A DNA stretch of 32,451 nucleotides from Bacillota bacterium (GTDB lineage Bacteria; Bacillota; Clostridia; Lachnospirales; Lachnospiraceae): NCBI GenBank assembly GCA_023421505.1, contig JAEZTJ010000101.1, forward strand, positions 1 through 32,451, in the 5' to 3' direction. Of the stretch, positions 7,481 to 16,123 are shown one piece after another. Under the pieces are notes generated by a model. That model saw only the letters and a program-made list of their open reading frames with translations, did no database searches and was not told the origin of the DNA. How positions within the stretch are numbered: position 1 is the stretch's first letter; each line of letters opens with the position of its first letter. The position numbers were made by a program, and so were the translations under genes.

Positions 7481-7583
7481 GCGGTGACGGGAGGTATTTC
7501 TTGGCCTGTTTCTTGGCGCTATATTAGTTAATATTGTGAAATTACGAATAATGTAAAATAGTTGTAAAATTCCCTAAAGTTTC

Positions 7584-7612
7584 TTGTTGTAATTCAGGAC
7601 GAGTGATATAAT
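7584..7612 (+). promoter_or_regulatory. Sigma-A promoter of the 5'-nucleotidase gene
   Basis: TTGTTG (7584-7589) and a perfect TATAAT (7607-7612) are 17 bp apart, 35 bp before the start codon. Confidence 0.75.
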
Positions 7613-7646
7613 GGAAAGCAGATCGTTTTATAAAGGAGGTTAATTA

Positions 7647-9395
7647 ATGAAGAGAATTTGTAAGTTGCTTTTTTCTTTTGCACTCGTCCTGGCTTTAGCC
7701 TGTGGATTGCTACAGGGTGGTGTCACTGCCCTTGCCTGGACGTTCGATCAAGGCAAAATTGTTATTCTTTACACAAATGATACACACAATAGTGTGAATC
7801 AAGTCAAGGGCCAGGACGGAACCGTCACAAACATCGGCTATGCCGGTGTTGCGGCTTATAAGGATAAGATGGAGAAAAAATATGATGAGAATAATGTTAC
7901 CTTAGTCGATGCAGGCGATGCAGTGCAGGGTGATGCGATCGGTACTCTTTCTCAGGGACAGTATCTAGTGGATATTATGAATCAAGTTGGATATGACATA
8001 TTTGTACCCGGAAATCATGAGTTTGATTATGGCATGGACCGCATGCAGGAGTTAATGAAAAAGCTTGATGCAAAGGTTGTTTCGAGTAATTTTAGCGATT
8101 TAAGAACGAAAAAGCTTGTTTATAATCCTTATACCATGGTCACCTATGGAGAAGGCATCGATGCAAAAAAGGTGGCTTTTATAGGTGTTACGACACCGGA
8201 AGCTTTTACAAAATCCACACCAGCTTATTTCCAGGATGCCAAAGGGAAATTCATTTATGGTTTCAAAGAAGGCAAGAATGGACAAGAGCTATATGATGCG
8301 GTTCAGAAAGCGGTCAATGATGCGAAAAAGAAGGGTGCGCATTATGTCATAGCTATTGGGCATTTGGGTACGGATGAGCAGTCCAGTCCTTGGCGTTCTA
8401 CCGATGTTATTAAGAATACCACCGGAATTGATGCATTTATTGACGGACATTCCCACACCACTGTTGAGAGTGAAGCTGTACAGGATAAAGACGGAAATGA
8501 TGTTGTTCTTACTCAGACAGGTACAAAGCTTGGTAGTATAGGGCGTTTGGTGATTAGCGTTGAAGACGGCAGCATCACCACCAGTCTAATTAAAGGATAT
8601 TCAAAACAGGATGCGGATACCTTAAGCTTTATCGCAAATATTGAGAAAAACTTTGCAGATGATTTGGCTGCCAATGTAGGCAGGACGGATGTGGCTTTGA
8701 CCGTCACCGATCCAGCAACGAACATACGTATGGTACGAAACAAAGAGACGAATTTGGGCGACTTATGTGCTGATGCTTATCGCTGTGTTCTGGGCAATGG
8801 CATGGCAGGAAATGAGAGTGGTCCCGCGGACATTGCCTTTGTAAATGGCGGTGGTATCAGAGCAGATATTAATGCAGGCAATATAACTTTCGGTGAAGTA
8901 ATTGCGGTACATCCCTTCAATAATGTTGGCTGTGTGGTGAAAGCAAGCGGACAGGAAATTATAGATGCATTAGAGATGGCCGCACGAGTAGCTCCACAGG
9001 AGAATGGCGGCTTCTTACAGGTTTCTGGATTGACATATACCATTGATACTTCCATACCATCCACTGTAGAGGTGGATGACAAAAAGAATTTTGTCAAGGT
9101 TGCAGGCGCTTACCGAGTGAAGGATATTATGGTTGGTGGACAAGCCCTCGATCTAGCGAAGACCTATACATTGGCGTCACACAATTATATGCTTTTGAAC
9201 GGCGGAGACGGAATCAATATGTTCCGTGATAATGAAGTCGTTGTACAGCCTGTATTGTTGGATAATCAAGTTTTAATCAGCTATATTCAGAAATATTTAA
9301 ACGGCGTAGTCGGTGATAAGTATAGCAATCCTTATGGACAAGGCCGAATTCAGATAAAGGATGATACAACTGCTTCTGCAATAGTGAACTATTAG
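7647..9395 (+). CDS. Secreted 5'-nucleotidase / metallophosphatase (UshA family)
   Basis: A 582-residue exported enzyme. Residues 1-30 form a signal peptide (MKRICKLLFS, then a hydrophobic core ending ALA). The calcineurin-like metallophosphatase domain shows the dimetal ligands in order: Asp45 and His47 (TNDTHN), Asp91 (DAGDAVQG), Asn123-His124 (PGNHEFDYG), then GHLGT and IDGHSHT. The C-terminal 5'-nucleotidase substrate domain has NLGDLCADAYR, FVNGGGIRADI and LLNGGDGIN. It dephosphorylates extracellular nucleotides to nucleosides for uptake. No sortase motif or membrane anchor is seen, so it is probably released. TAAAGGAGG lies 8 bases before the ATG. It forms a single-gene unit with its own promoter. 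Confidence 0.93.
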   Translation: MKRICKLLFSFALVLALACGLLQGGVTALAWTFDQGKIVILYTNDTHNSVNQVKGQDGTVTNIGYAGVAAYKDKMEKKYDENNVTLVDAGDAVQGDAIGTLSQGQYLVDIMNQVGYDIFVPGNHEFDYGMDRMQELMKKLDAKVVSSNFSDLRTKKLVYNPYTMVTYGEGIDAKKVAFIGVTTPEAFTKSTPAYFQDAKGKFIYGFKEGKNGQELYDAVQKAVNDAKKKGAHYVIAIGHLGTDEQSSPWRSTDVIKNTTGIDAFIDGHSHTTVESEAVQDKDGNDVVLTQTGTKLGSIGRLVISVEDGSITTSLIKGYSKQDADTLSFIANIEKNFADDLAANVGRTDVALTVTDPATNIRMVRNKETNLGDLCADAYRCVLGNGMAGNESGPADIAFVNGGGIRADINAGNITFGEVIAVHPFNNVGCVVKASGQEIIDALEMAARVAPQENGGFLQVSGLTYTIDTSIPSTVEVDDKKNFVKVAGAYRVKDIMVGGQALDLAKTYTLASHNYMLLNGGDGINMFRDNEVVVQPVLLDNQVLISYIQKYLNGVVGDKYSNPYGQGRIQIKDDTTASAIVNY

Positions 9396-9461
9396 GCGTC
9401 CGGAGTGACGTACTTAATGACAGAACGGGGAGTTTCCTTAGAACAAAAGTTAGCAGCGAAG

Positions 9462-9796
9462 GGCAAACCGAAATTGCTGATTCCTTAAAGGGAATGGTCT
9501 TTTATTTTTGAACCTGAATCGGTAGGAGAGGGATACTAATTTTTAACGAAGGATTACAATAATAAAGCTCAGAAGACACAGCAATATACATATCAATGGG
9601 ATGAGGATACAGGATAATTTAAGATGAATGAGCCGGAAGAAGATGTTGATATAAACCGTTCTTGCTGTTGAAACAGTATCTGAAAGGACCAACTGGAATA
9701 CACGTTGATTGTATCGGATATATGATAACAGAATTGCAACTGAACAAAGATAATTCATGGAAGCTACTGAAGGTTTATTACTTGCCATCGGATTAG
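9462..9796 (+). pseudogene. Decayed, internally deleted copy of the MecR1-like gene tail
   Basis: This stretch copies the end of the M56 sensor gene at 12345-14633. Bases 9462-9650 match about 13710-13899, and 9651-9796 match 14489-14633. About 589 bp are missing at a junction lying between short GATA repeats. The last 136 bp differ at only six positions, and similarity stops at the stop codon. It cannot be translated: a CAA has become TAA, a TAT has become TAA, and the deletion shifts the frame. The rest of the 9396-9948 gap holds the hairpin at 9834-9880 and otherwise nothing recognisable. The parent copy is 4.8 kb to the right on the same strand. Confidence 0.88.
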
Positions 9797-9833
9797 GTAC
9801 TTATTTCGACTGTATTATTTGAGATTATTGACT

Positions 9834-9880
9834 AATCACTCTTGTTGTTCATCTTTATCAAATGAAGAACAAGAGTGATT
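9834..9880. terminator. Strong hairpin between the pseudogene and the DUF4179 gene
   Basis: Arms 9834-9852 and 9862-9880 (AATCACTCTTG... / ...CAAGAGTGATT) match at 18 of 19 positions around a 9-nt loop. No clear T-run follows on either strand, so termination is plausible but not certain. Confidence 0.5.
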
Positions 9881-9948
9881 AAAGCTATAGCAAAAGTAGC
9901 AAATGCTATAATTAAAGATGAAGCTTCTGCAATTGTCATGTATAGTGT

Positions 9949-11067
9949 CTAGCGGATAGGTATAGTAACGGTTAGGTCCTTATCCTTTTCTTTGAATATG
10001 ATTGCGGAGACCTTTTCTATATCAATGATTTTACTAAAGGCAAAACTGATAAAACACTCATTGTTTGCTAAGTCAGCAGGATGGGAATAGCCTTCGGTTC
10101 CTGGACCGCCTTTGGGAATATCAATTATGGAGCCATCTACCATCTGAAAGGATATGGGCGCTGCTGGAATTTGATATTCGTGAACCTTTGAAATGGAACC
10201 GTCTTTATTCGTAACCTGTTCAGTTAGTTCTGTTCTTTCATATTCATACAACACCGTAAGTGAAATGGGCGATAGGCCTATTTCCTTTACAGTAGTGTTA
10301 AACTCTTTTATTTGTTTGCCAATAGCTACATTCTTTGTGACATCTGCATTACCCGTATTACAGGTAATATTCCATTCTCCGTTAATGCTAGGCGTGGCTC
10401 CGACTTTATCATTTTTGAGACTAATCATATCGGAAAATGTAACAGTGATATTTTCTCCCATTAATGTTTTTTCACCTTTATTGTTGATCCAAACCTCCCA
10501 ATATTTAATATTTGCAGTGTCTTCTTCGGAGTCAGGCATTTCATTATCAAGCCATCCGCCAAAGTGGGTTGCTTTTATTTTTTTCCCCCCGACGGTAATC
10601 TTAATCTTATCGAAAAAGGTGGATTCTGTTAATGGAATATTTTCCGGAGCGACTATTTTGAATAATAGATACATATATTTTTTATCGGCAATGGACTGTA
10701 CGGCACTGATCGTAATTCCGTTTTGGGTATCACTTGTATCCAGCAGCTTGGCCGCACCAGATTCGATAAGTTCTTCCTGCTGTTTAGGATTCGCCTCAAA
10801 TTTATTAGCTACCTTTGTATTCCATTTGATGATTTCGGCAGCAACAGTTGTCACTCCTGCACCTAGAGTAACTAATAGAAATGCAACCGCTACCTTTTTT
10901 ATCAGCCTATTATAATTGTATCTTGTCACTTTCTCTTCTCCTTTCATGGTCTGTAGATCGTTAATTTGCAGTAATGCCATGTTCATACCATTCCTGACGG
11001 AAACAGGTATACTAATATCCTGCCGTAGTATTCTTTTCATATTCTTGCGATAATAAGCTTTCTTCAA
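9949..11067 (-). CDS. DUF4179 membrane protein, likely anti-sigma factor
   Basis: A 372-residue single-pass protein. The N-terminal ~58 residues are cytoplasmic and basic, a transmembrane segment lies near 59-77 (VAVAFLLVTLGAGVTTVAA), and the large C-terminal part is outside with beta-rich sequence. It has the layout of DUF4179 proteins, which are encoded next to ECF sigma factors in Clostridia and are thought to hold the sigma factor at the membrane. The start is TTG at 11067, overlapping the sigma stop. AAGGAGG within the last sigma codons serves it, so the two are translationally coupled. The signal sensed outside is unknown. Confidence 0.8.
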   Translation of the reverse strand: MKKAYYRKNMKRILRQDISIPVSVRNGMNMALLQINDLQTMKGEEKVTRYNYNRLIKKVAVAFLLVTLGAGVTTVAAEIIKWNTKVANKFEANPKQQEELIESGAAKLLDTSDTQNGITISAVQSIADKKYMYLLFKIVAPENIPLTESTFFDKIKITVGGKKIKATHFGGWLDNEMPDSEEDTANIKYWEVWINNKGEKTLMGENITVTFSDMISLKNDKVGATPSINGEWNITCNTGNADVTKNVAIGKQIKEFNTTVKEIGLSPISLTVLYEYERTELTEQVTNKDGSISKVHEYQIPAAPISFQMVDGSIIDIPKGGPGTEGYSHPADLANNECFISFAFSKIIDIEKVSAIIFKEKDKDLTVTIPIR

Positions 11068-11591
11068 ACGACATGTACCTCCTTAATCTGTGTTGAATCA
11101 ATCATATATTCTTTTTCCAGACATTTACGCCCTCGTGCAAGTCTTGTTTTAACAGTGTTTTCATTAAGATTTACCAATTTGCTTATTTCAGATATTTTGA
11201 ATCCATTTACATAATAGAGTACTATAATCAGTCTGTACTTTTCATCTATGCAATTCAGCAGCTCCATAAATTCAAAGTTTGCTTCCTCAGATTCTGTTGC
11301 CGATAATTCGGGAAAATCATCCATAGAGCATTCCCGTTTTCTATTGTTAATAATAGAATAACAATTGTTAATCAGAATTCGGATCATCCATGTTTTGAAA
11401 TAGCTGGACTCTCGCAGGGTGTGTATTTTCTCAAAACAAGCTAAAATCGTATCCTGAATAGCATCTGCAGCATCTTGCTCGTTTCGCAGAATACTCCATG
11501 CAACCTTGTACATGCTTTGAGTATTTAATTCAATTAATGTCGTAAAAGCTTCAGTATCCCGCTTCATTGCACGCTTTACTAATTGCTTCAA
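11064..11591 (-). CDS. ECF RNA polymerase sigma factor (SigV/SigW-like)
   Basis: A 175-residue sigma-70 family protein with only regions 2 and 4. Region 2 is visible as YKVAWSILRNEQDAADAIQDT and FKTWMIRILINNCY, and region 4 as DEKYRLIIVLYYVNGFKISEIS with ENTVKTRLARGRKCLE. It directs transcription of an envelope-stress type regulon and is probably restrained by the DUF4179 partner encoded next to it with a 4-bp overlap. TTG at 11591 is preferred, seven bases after AAAGGAGG (11599-11606); the TTG at 11597 is too close to that site. An ECF-type promoter upstream suggests it drives its own operon. Confidence 0.88.
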   Translation of the reverse strand: MKQLVKRAMKRDTEAFTTLIELNTQSMYKVAWSILRNEQDAADAIQDTILACFEKIHTLRESSYFKTWMIRILINNCYSIINNRKRECSMDDFPELSATESEEANFEFMELLNCIDEKYRLIIVLYYVNGFKISEISKLVNLNENTVKTRLARGRKCLEKEYMIDSTQIKEVHVV

Positions 11592-11651
11592 GAGCAACCT
11601 CCTTTCGTAGGTAGAGTATTCTTATAGCCATGGCTTTTTGTATACATTTAT

Positions 11652-11680
11652 TAGATAATGATATAAGCTAAAAAGTTTCA
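11652..11680 (-). promoter_or_regulatory. ECF-type promoter of the sigma/DUF4179 operon
   Basis: On the minus strand TGAAAC (11675-11680), followed by a T-run, and TATCTA (11652-11657) are 17 bp apart. TGAAAC...CGTCTA is the pattern of SigW/SigM/SigV-type promoters, so autoregulation is likely. Confidence 0.6.
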
Positions 11681-11776
11681 TTGATTTTTAACTAAGTTTA
11701 GATATTAAAGGTTGATACAAGCTTTTGACTCAATAGTTCACGCAAGCCGCAATTTATCAAAGGCTGCGACCTTTTT

Positions 11777-11803
11777 AGTATAACATAGAAAAGGGGTTGT
11801 CAA
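11777..11803 (-). promoter_or_regulatory. Possible sigma-A promoter upstream of the ECF operon
   Basis: On the minus strand TTGACA (11798-11803) and TATACT (11777-11782) are 15 bp apart. The block strongly resembles the queT promoter block at 7441-7480. TGTCAA and TTGACA also form a small palindrome here. Confidence 0.45.
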
Positions 11804-11910
11804 CCGTTGACATATTTATATGACATAGCGCTGACTCAATTCTAGAACTTATCTTTTGACCAATATTTTACTAAATTTTGTACCAACTCGATATAAGATG
11901 AAAATAAGTA

Positions 11911-11966
11911 TTGACTTTCTGGTCTATAAGCCATAGACTGAAAAGAAAGTCGATATATTATAGACC
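11911..11966 (+). promoter_or_regulatory. Promoter and BlaI-type operator of the BlaI/MecR1-like operon
   Basis: TTGACT (11911-11916) and TAGACT (11934-11939) are 17 bp apart. A palindrome GTCTAT-5-ATAGAC (11922-11927 and 11933-11938) lies between and on the -10 box. A third half-site ATAGACC is at 11960-11966, just before the ribosome binding site, and GACTTTCT/AGAAAGTC forms another inverted pair. The layout is what a dimeric repressor acting on its own operon would use. Confidence 0.6.
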
Positions 11967-11979
11967 AAGGAGGTTGCAC

Positions 11980-12345
11980 ATGAAGGAATATACTTTAACA
12001 GACAATGAATATCGATTTGCTGAACTTGTATGGAAGAAGGAGCCTATCGCATCAGGAGATTTAGTAAAACTCTGTGAGGCACAATTTGGATGGAAGAAGT
12101 CGACTACCTATACAGTCTTGAAAAAGTTATGTGTTAACAGAATACTTAAAAATGAAGAAGCGATTGTGACAGCGTTGATTAAGAGGAATGAATATCATCA
12201 GATAAGAAGTGAAGAATTTATTGGTGATAACTATGAAGGATCATTGCCTAAATTTATAGCGGCATTTATGGACAGAAGGAAATTAACAAGAAATCAGATT
12301 GAAGAAATAAGGAAGCTCATTGACCGCTATGAGGAGGGTGAGTAG
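11980..12345 (+). CDS. BlaI/MecI-family transcriptional repressor
   Basis: A 121-residue winged-helix repressor. The N-terminal domain has TDNEYRFAELVW, a SGDLVKLCEA helix and the recognition region WKKSTTYTVLKKL. The C-terminal ~50 residues form the dimerisation and cleavage part. In this family the membrane partner is a zinc protease whose activation leads to repressor cleavage. The start at 11980 is set by AAGGAGG at 11967-11973. The stop overlaps the GTG of the sensor gene by one base, so the two are co-translated. It probably represses its own operon through the palindrome at the promoter. Confidence 0.9.
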   Translation: MKEYTLTDNEYRFAELVWKKEPIASGDLVKLCEAQFGWKKSTTYTVLKKLCVNRILKNEEAIVTALIKRNEYHQIRSEEFIGDNYEGSLPKFIAAFMDRRKLTRNQIEEIRKLIDRYEEGE

Positions 12346-14633
12346 TGGAGAAATTATTTGTTGAAATTCTAAATATGAGTTTGATTTCCTGTTATATTAT
12401 AGTAGTTGTATTAATCGTACGATTGTTGCTAAGAAAAGCACCTAAAATTTTTTCATATGCATTGTGGGCAGTTGTTTTTGTGAAGCTAATATGTCCAATA
12501 ACATTAGAAAGTGTAATCAGTCTGATTCCGAAGCAACTAAATACACAGCGAATAGAGAAGGTTATTGTATTGTCTGATACTGACATTGAATTAGTAGAGA
12601 ATAAAGTAAAGGCAGTATCCATAGTAGGAGATTCGGTGAACTATAATCAGAGGAAAGCACACACGAATAAGGGGCCTCTCGTAAGGTTTTACCTGGCAGC
12701 AATTTGGTTAATGGGTATAATGCTTATGTCTGTTTACAGTGGATTTGCTTATAGTAAGCTTAAGAAAAGAATAATCCATGCGATTCACTTAAAAGATAAT
12801 CTATATGAAGCAGCAGGAGTACAGTCACCTTTTGTTATGGGCATAATAAATCCAAAGATCTATCTTCCTAAAGATTTGTATATGCAAGAAAGTAACTATA
12901 TTATTGAGCATGAACAAGTACATATAAAAAGAAAGGATTATTTGATAAAACTAATTTCTTTTTTTATATGTTGTATCCATTGGTTTAATCCCCTAGTATG
13001 GCTTTCCTTCCTGCTGATGAATCGTGATATGGAGATGTCCTGTGATGAAAGAGTTATTAAGAAATTAGGAAATAGCATTAAAAAGCAATATTCCAATTCT
13101 CTTTTATCTTTGGCGGTAGACAATAAAATGCCGGGTGGAATGCCGATTGCTTTTGGAGAAAGAGGGATTAAGGAAAGAATAAAAAATGTTTTAAATTATA
13201 GAAGACCTACACTATGGATTGTGCTGGCATCAGCTATTCTTGTTACGATGGTATGCATCGGTCTGTTTTTATCCCCGTCTGAGCAAAAAGATAATTGGAA
13301 GGAGCAGAAGCAGCCGGTACAGCTTAAGGATTTTACGATTTCTGACAGTCAAATAACGCTTTTTGATGGTACAACTGCAAACATCAAGCTAATCATGACA
13401 AACGGCATTTATTACGACGAAAAATATGTCGAAAAGTTTGTCGGATTCGGTGGAGGAACCTATGACGAGAATTATATTGGCATTTATGAACTACAGCTGG
13501 TGGATCAAGAAGGAGCTATTTTATCCTCAATGGACTTGAATAAAGATTGGGATTATCCAAAAATAAATTATAGCGGTGCATTTGATATTTTATCTGCAGA
13601 CTATAATGGGGATAGCTGTCCGGATTTTACGATAGGTACCTATGGATCATCTAATATGAATTTGTACTTCCTTTACACAATCACAAAAGATAATAAAATA
13701 AAGAGAATCTGTCAAACTGAAATTGCTGAGTCTAAAAAGGAATGGTCTGTGATTTTTGAACATGAATTAGTTGGAGAGGAATACCAATTTTTAACGAAGG
13801 TATACAATAATGCAGTCGGGAAGACAGTGCAATATACATATCAATGGGATGAGAATACAGGATATTTTAAGTTAAATGAGCCGGAAGAGGAGGTTGATAA
13901 TAATAACGAATATCTAGCATCGCTGTTTGGAAAACCACATAATTATTACTTCAAAAATGCATATTCAGATCAAGATTATGATGGAGACGGAAGGCTGGAC
14001 AAAGCTCAGCTTCATTTATCAAATGACAATGACTATACGAGTACAATAACAGTTTCCTTTGGTAACGGTGACCTTATCAATTTAACTATTACGGAGACGC
14101 CAGTGGGGGACTTTAAGATTATTGGTGCAGATTTGAATGAGAATGGTAAAAACGAAATCATTATAATTAGTGATACAGGTGCTCAGGGTGGAGATGGAGT
14201 ATATGGACTATCGGTATATGAAAAAGAGGACAATACATACAAATTGCTTCTTCTTCCTGAAAAATATAGTATTGATAAAGGCTTCTCCTATGCATTAAAA
14301 TGGGACGGAAAAGCAGCAAAGATTTTTGATGGGGATAATAATGAGCTTCTGACGCTTAATAATGATAATCTAATAGAACATTATAAACGTACTGATGCCA
14401 GTACAGAATGGGATAACCTACAGGGAAAGCCTTCAGATACCGTTTACGCAAATGGAGTATGTGATGCTGTGATAAATACAGAAGGTGATAAACCGTCCTT
14501 GCTGTTGAAACAGTATCTGATAGGACCAACCGGAGTTCATGTTGATTGTATCGGATATATGATAACAGAATTGCAACTGAACAAAGATAATTCATGGAAG
14601 CTACGGAAGGTTTATTACTTGCCATCGGATTAG
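12345..14633 (+). CDS. BlaR1/MecR1-like M56 membrane metallopeptidase with FG-GAP-like ectodomain
   Basis: A 762-residue sensor protease. Several N-terminal transmembrane helices (about 11-28, 37-51, 115-134, 201-222) carry the zinc motif HEQVH at 189-193, with the downstream glutamate in NRDMEMSCDE (227-235). A further helix at about 290-309 leads to a ~450-residue outside domain. That domain is not a penicillin-binding domain (no SxxK, SxN or KTG pattern seen). It has Asp-rich loops (DYNGDSCPDF, DQDYDGDGRLDKAQ, DLNENGKNEI) of the FG-GAP/VCBS or calcium-binding type. The ligand is therefore unlikely to be beta-lactam. GTG at 12345 follows GAGGAGGG. A decayed copy of its 3' end lies at 9462-9796. 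Confidence 0.88.
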   Translation: MEKLFVEILNMSLISCYIIVVVLIVRLLLRKAPKIFSYALWAVVFVKLICPITLESVISLIPKQLNTQRIEKVIVLSDTDIELVENKVKAVSIVGDSVNYNQRKAHTNKGPLVRFYLAAIWLMGIMLMSVYSGFAYSKLKKRIIHAIHLKDNLYEAAGVQSPFVMGIINPKIYLPKDLYMQESNYIIEHEQVHIKRKDYLIKLISFFICCIHWFNPLVWLSFLLMNRDMEMSCDERVIKKLGNSIKKQYSNSLLSLAVDNKMPGGMPIAFGERGIKERIKNVLNYRRPTLWIVLASAILVTMVCIGLFLSPSEQKDNWKEQKQPVQLKDFTISDSQITLFDGTTANIKLIMTNGIYYDEKYVEKFVGFGGGTYDENYIGIYELQLVDQEGAILSSMDLNKDWDYPKINYSGAFDILSADYNGDSCPDFTIGTYGSSNMNLYFLYTITKDNKIKRICQTEIAESKKEWSVIFEHELVGEEYQFLTKVYNNAVGKTVQYTYQWDENTGYFKLNEPEEEVDNNNEYLASLFGKPHNYYFKNAYSDQDYDGDGRLDKAQLHLSNDNDYTSTITVSFGNGDLINLTITETPVGDFKIIGADLNENGKNEIIIISDTGAQGGDGVYGLSVYEKEDNTYKLLLLPEKYSIDKGFSYALKWDGKAAKIFDGDNNELLTLNNDNLIEHYKRTDASTEWDNLQGKPSDTVYANGVCDAVINTEGDKPSLLLKQYLIGPTGVHVDCIGYMITELQLNKDNSWKLRKVYYLPSD

Positions 14634-14703
14634 ATATGATTAGAGCTATAACAAAATTAACAAAGAGATAAATAGTGGGAAAATATATAATTAAAATAGT
14701 ACA

Positions 14704-14720
14704 TTGCATTATAGAGTAAT
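14704..14720 (+). repeat. 17-bp repeat, copy 1 (between the M56 and PadR genes)
   Basis: TTGCATTATAGAGTAAT is identical to 16124-16140. Here it lies in an imperfect palindrome with ACATT/AATGT ends, reminiscent of PadR operators. Confidence 0.55.
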
Positions 14721-14904
14721 GTGTTATATAATGCTAAATAGTCCAACAGAATATGTAAAAAACAAAACAGAGTCGGTCTAGTAATTATGAAACACATAGA
14801 TAACAAGAAGAGTCGCCATATTATAGATACCCGATATGCATTTATTTACTGAGAATGATATAGCTTCATAAAGATTACATAATGATACATGAGGAGGTAA
14901 TATC

Positions 14905-15237
14905 TTGGATATCGATAAGGAAATTCTCAAGGGCTATATAGATACAATTATACTGTCACTCATTAATAAAAAATCAATGTATGGATTTGAAATGGCGAAA
15001 ATTGTCCGTGACAGAAGCAGCGAAGAGTTTGAACTGAAGGAAGGTACAATGTATCTGGCCTTAAAAAGGTTGGAGAATAACGGATATCTGGAGTCCTTTT
15101 GGGGTGAAGAATTAAGTGAAGGAGGCAGAAGAAAGTATTACAGGATTTTGCCTGCTGGATACGAACGTTTGACTCAGAAAAAGGAAGAATGGAGATTCGT
15201 AAAAAGAATACTTGAAGTATTTCTGGAGGATAACTAA
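14905..15237 (+). CDS. PadR-family transcriptional regulator
   Basis: A 110-residue winged-helix protein with the PadR signature: YIDTIILSLI, the MYGFEMAKIV helix, EGTMYLALKRLENNGYLESFW and the wing GGRRKYYRILPAG. PadR proteins repress nearby membrane or stress genes and are released by small ligands. The start is TTG, seven bases after GAGGAGG at 14891-14897. Its stop overlaps the ATG of the next gene by one base. The PadR/HAAS pairing is common in Firmicutes, where the two control each other's export or permease targets. A 17-bp sequence 185 bp upstream recurs before the M28 gene. Confidence 0.9.
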   Translation: MDIDKEILKGYIDTIILSLINKKSMYGFEMAKIVRDRSSEEFELKEGTMYLALKRLENNGYLESFWGEELSEGGRRKYYRILPAGYERLTQKKEEWRFVKRILEVFLEDN

Positions 15238-16046
15238 TGAGAGAAATAGATGAGTTTTTGGATGAAGTTTTTGAACATTATAGAGGAGATCAAAAGGAAA
15301 TAATAAGCTTAAAGCTTGAAATGAAAAATCATTTGGTAGAATCGGTTCATGAACTGGAGGCTGCTGGCGTATCACATCAAGAAAGTATACGAATTGCGAG
15401 AGAACGTTTTGGTGATCCAAAATGTATTAATAAGGAATTACCCGAAGTATTAATATTTTCTCGTCGAAAATTTTATAAGCAGCTAATAATCAGTTCAGGA
15501 ATAGTAGCAGCAGTTATTATAGTTCTCATTGTGAATCTTATCTTTTCTAATATCAATATCAGAAAAAATAATGATAAACTTGCGGAGGCACAAGCGGTAA
15601 AGGAAGTATTCACCCAGGAATTATTTGATACCCATGGAGATTCTCTGAGTAATAGTGAAAGTATGATAAAAATTGCTAAGCTTATGGCAGCTTATTGTAA
15701 TACAGGTAAGTTAAGTAAAAACCTGAATGCGAAACATAATATTGATGTAATTGATGAGATAGATGAAATGAATAAAATATTTAAATATCATAATGGAGTA
15801 TTAATTGCAATTGCAGTCATTGCCTCTGAAACAGATTATGAGTGCCCATACTTTCAGAAAATCGCTCAGTTAGGTGTTATGAGACTATCGGATTCAGTTG
15901 ATGTTATTAAACTGGCTGAAAGAGCGTATGAAGCTAAAACAGAAGAGGATTATCAATATATAGAAAACCAGATCCAGTTGTATAAAGAAGGAGCTGATTT
16001 TTCTACCTACGAAGAGGCTCTGAATTATAATAATCAATTGGGTTAA
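15237..16046 (+). CDS. HAAS/permease-prefix-domain membrane protein
   Basis: A 269-residue protein. Residues 1-70 are a helical HAAS (DUF1700/permease-prefix-like) domain: EFLDEVFEHYRG, LKLEMKNHLVESVHEL, and GVSHQESIRIARERFGDP. A single transmembrane segment follows near 82-103 (LIISSGIVAAVIIVLIVNLI), then an outside alpha-helical domain of unknown kind. PadR/HAAS pairs regulate membrane processes, with HAAS contacting the PadR protein. Translation is coupled to PadR by a TAATG overlap with GGAGG at 15225-15229. The C-terminal domain is not recognised. Confidence 0.75.
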   Translation: MREIDEFLDEVFEHYRGDQKEIISLKLEMKNHLVESVHELEAAGVSHQESIRIARERFGDPKCINKELPEVLIFSRRKFYKQLIISSGIVAAVIIVLIVNLIFSNINIRKNNDKLAEAQAVKEVFTQELFDTHGDSLSNSESMIKIAKLMAAYCNTGKLSKNLNAKHNIDVIDEIDEMNKIFKYHNGVLIAIAVIASETDYECPYFQKIAQLGVMRLSDSVDVIKLAERAYEAKTEEDYQYIENQIQLYKEGADFSTYEEALNYNNQLG

Positions 16047-16123
16047 GTAATAATTAGAATTATAGTGTTCGCTAAGGTGGACTCTATATAAAATGAACAG
16101 AAAGTTATTTGTCGCAAAGTACC

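Noticed and set aside
10193..10915. A 240-codon open frame antisense to the DUF4179 gene
   Set aside because: It lies wholly inside a well-supported gene, has no ribosome binding site and no family resemblance.
14356..14709. Leftward open frame over the end of the M56 gene, also seen in the decayed copy
   Set aside because: It appears in both places because the DNA is duplicated; it is antisense to the real gene.
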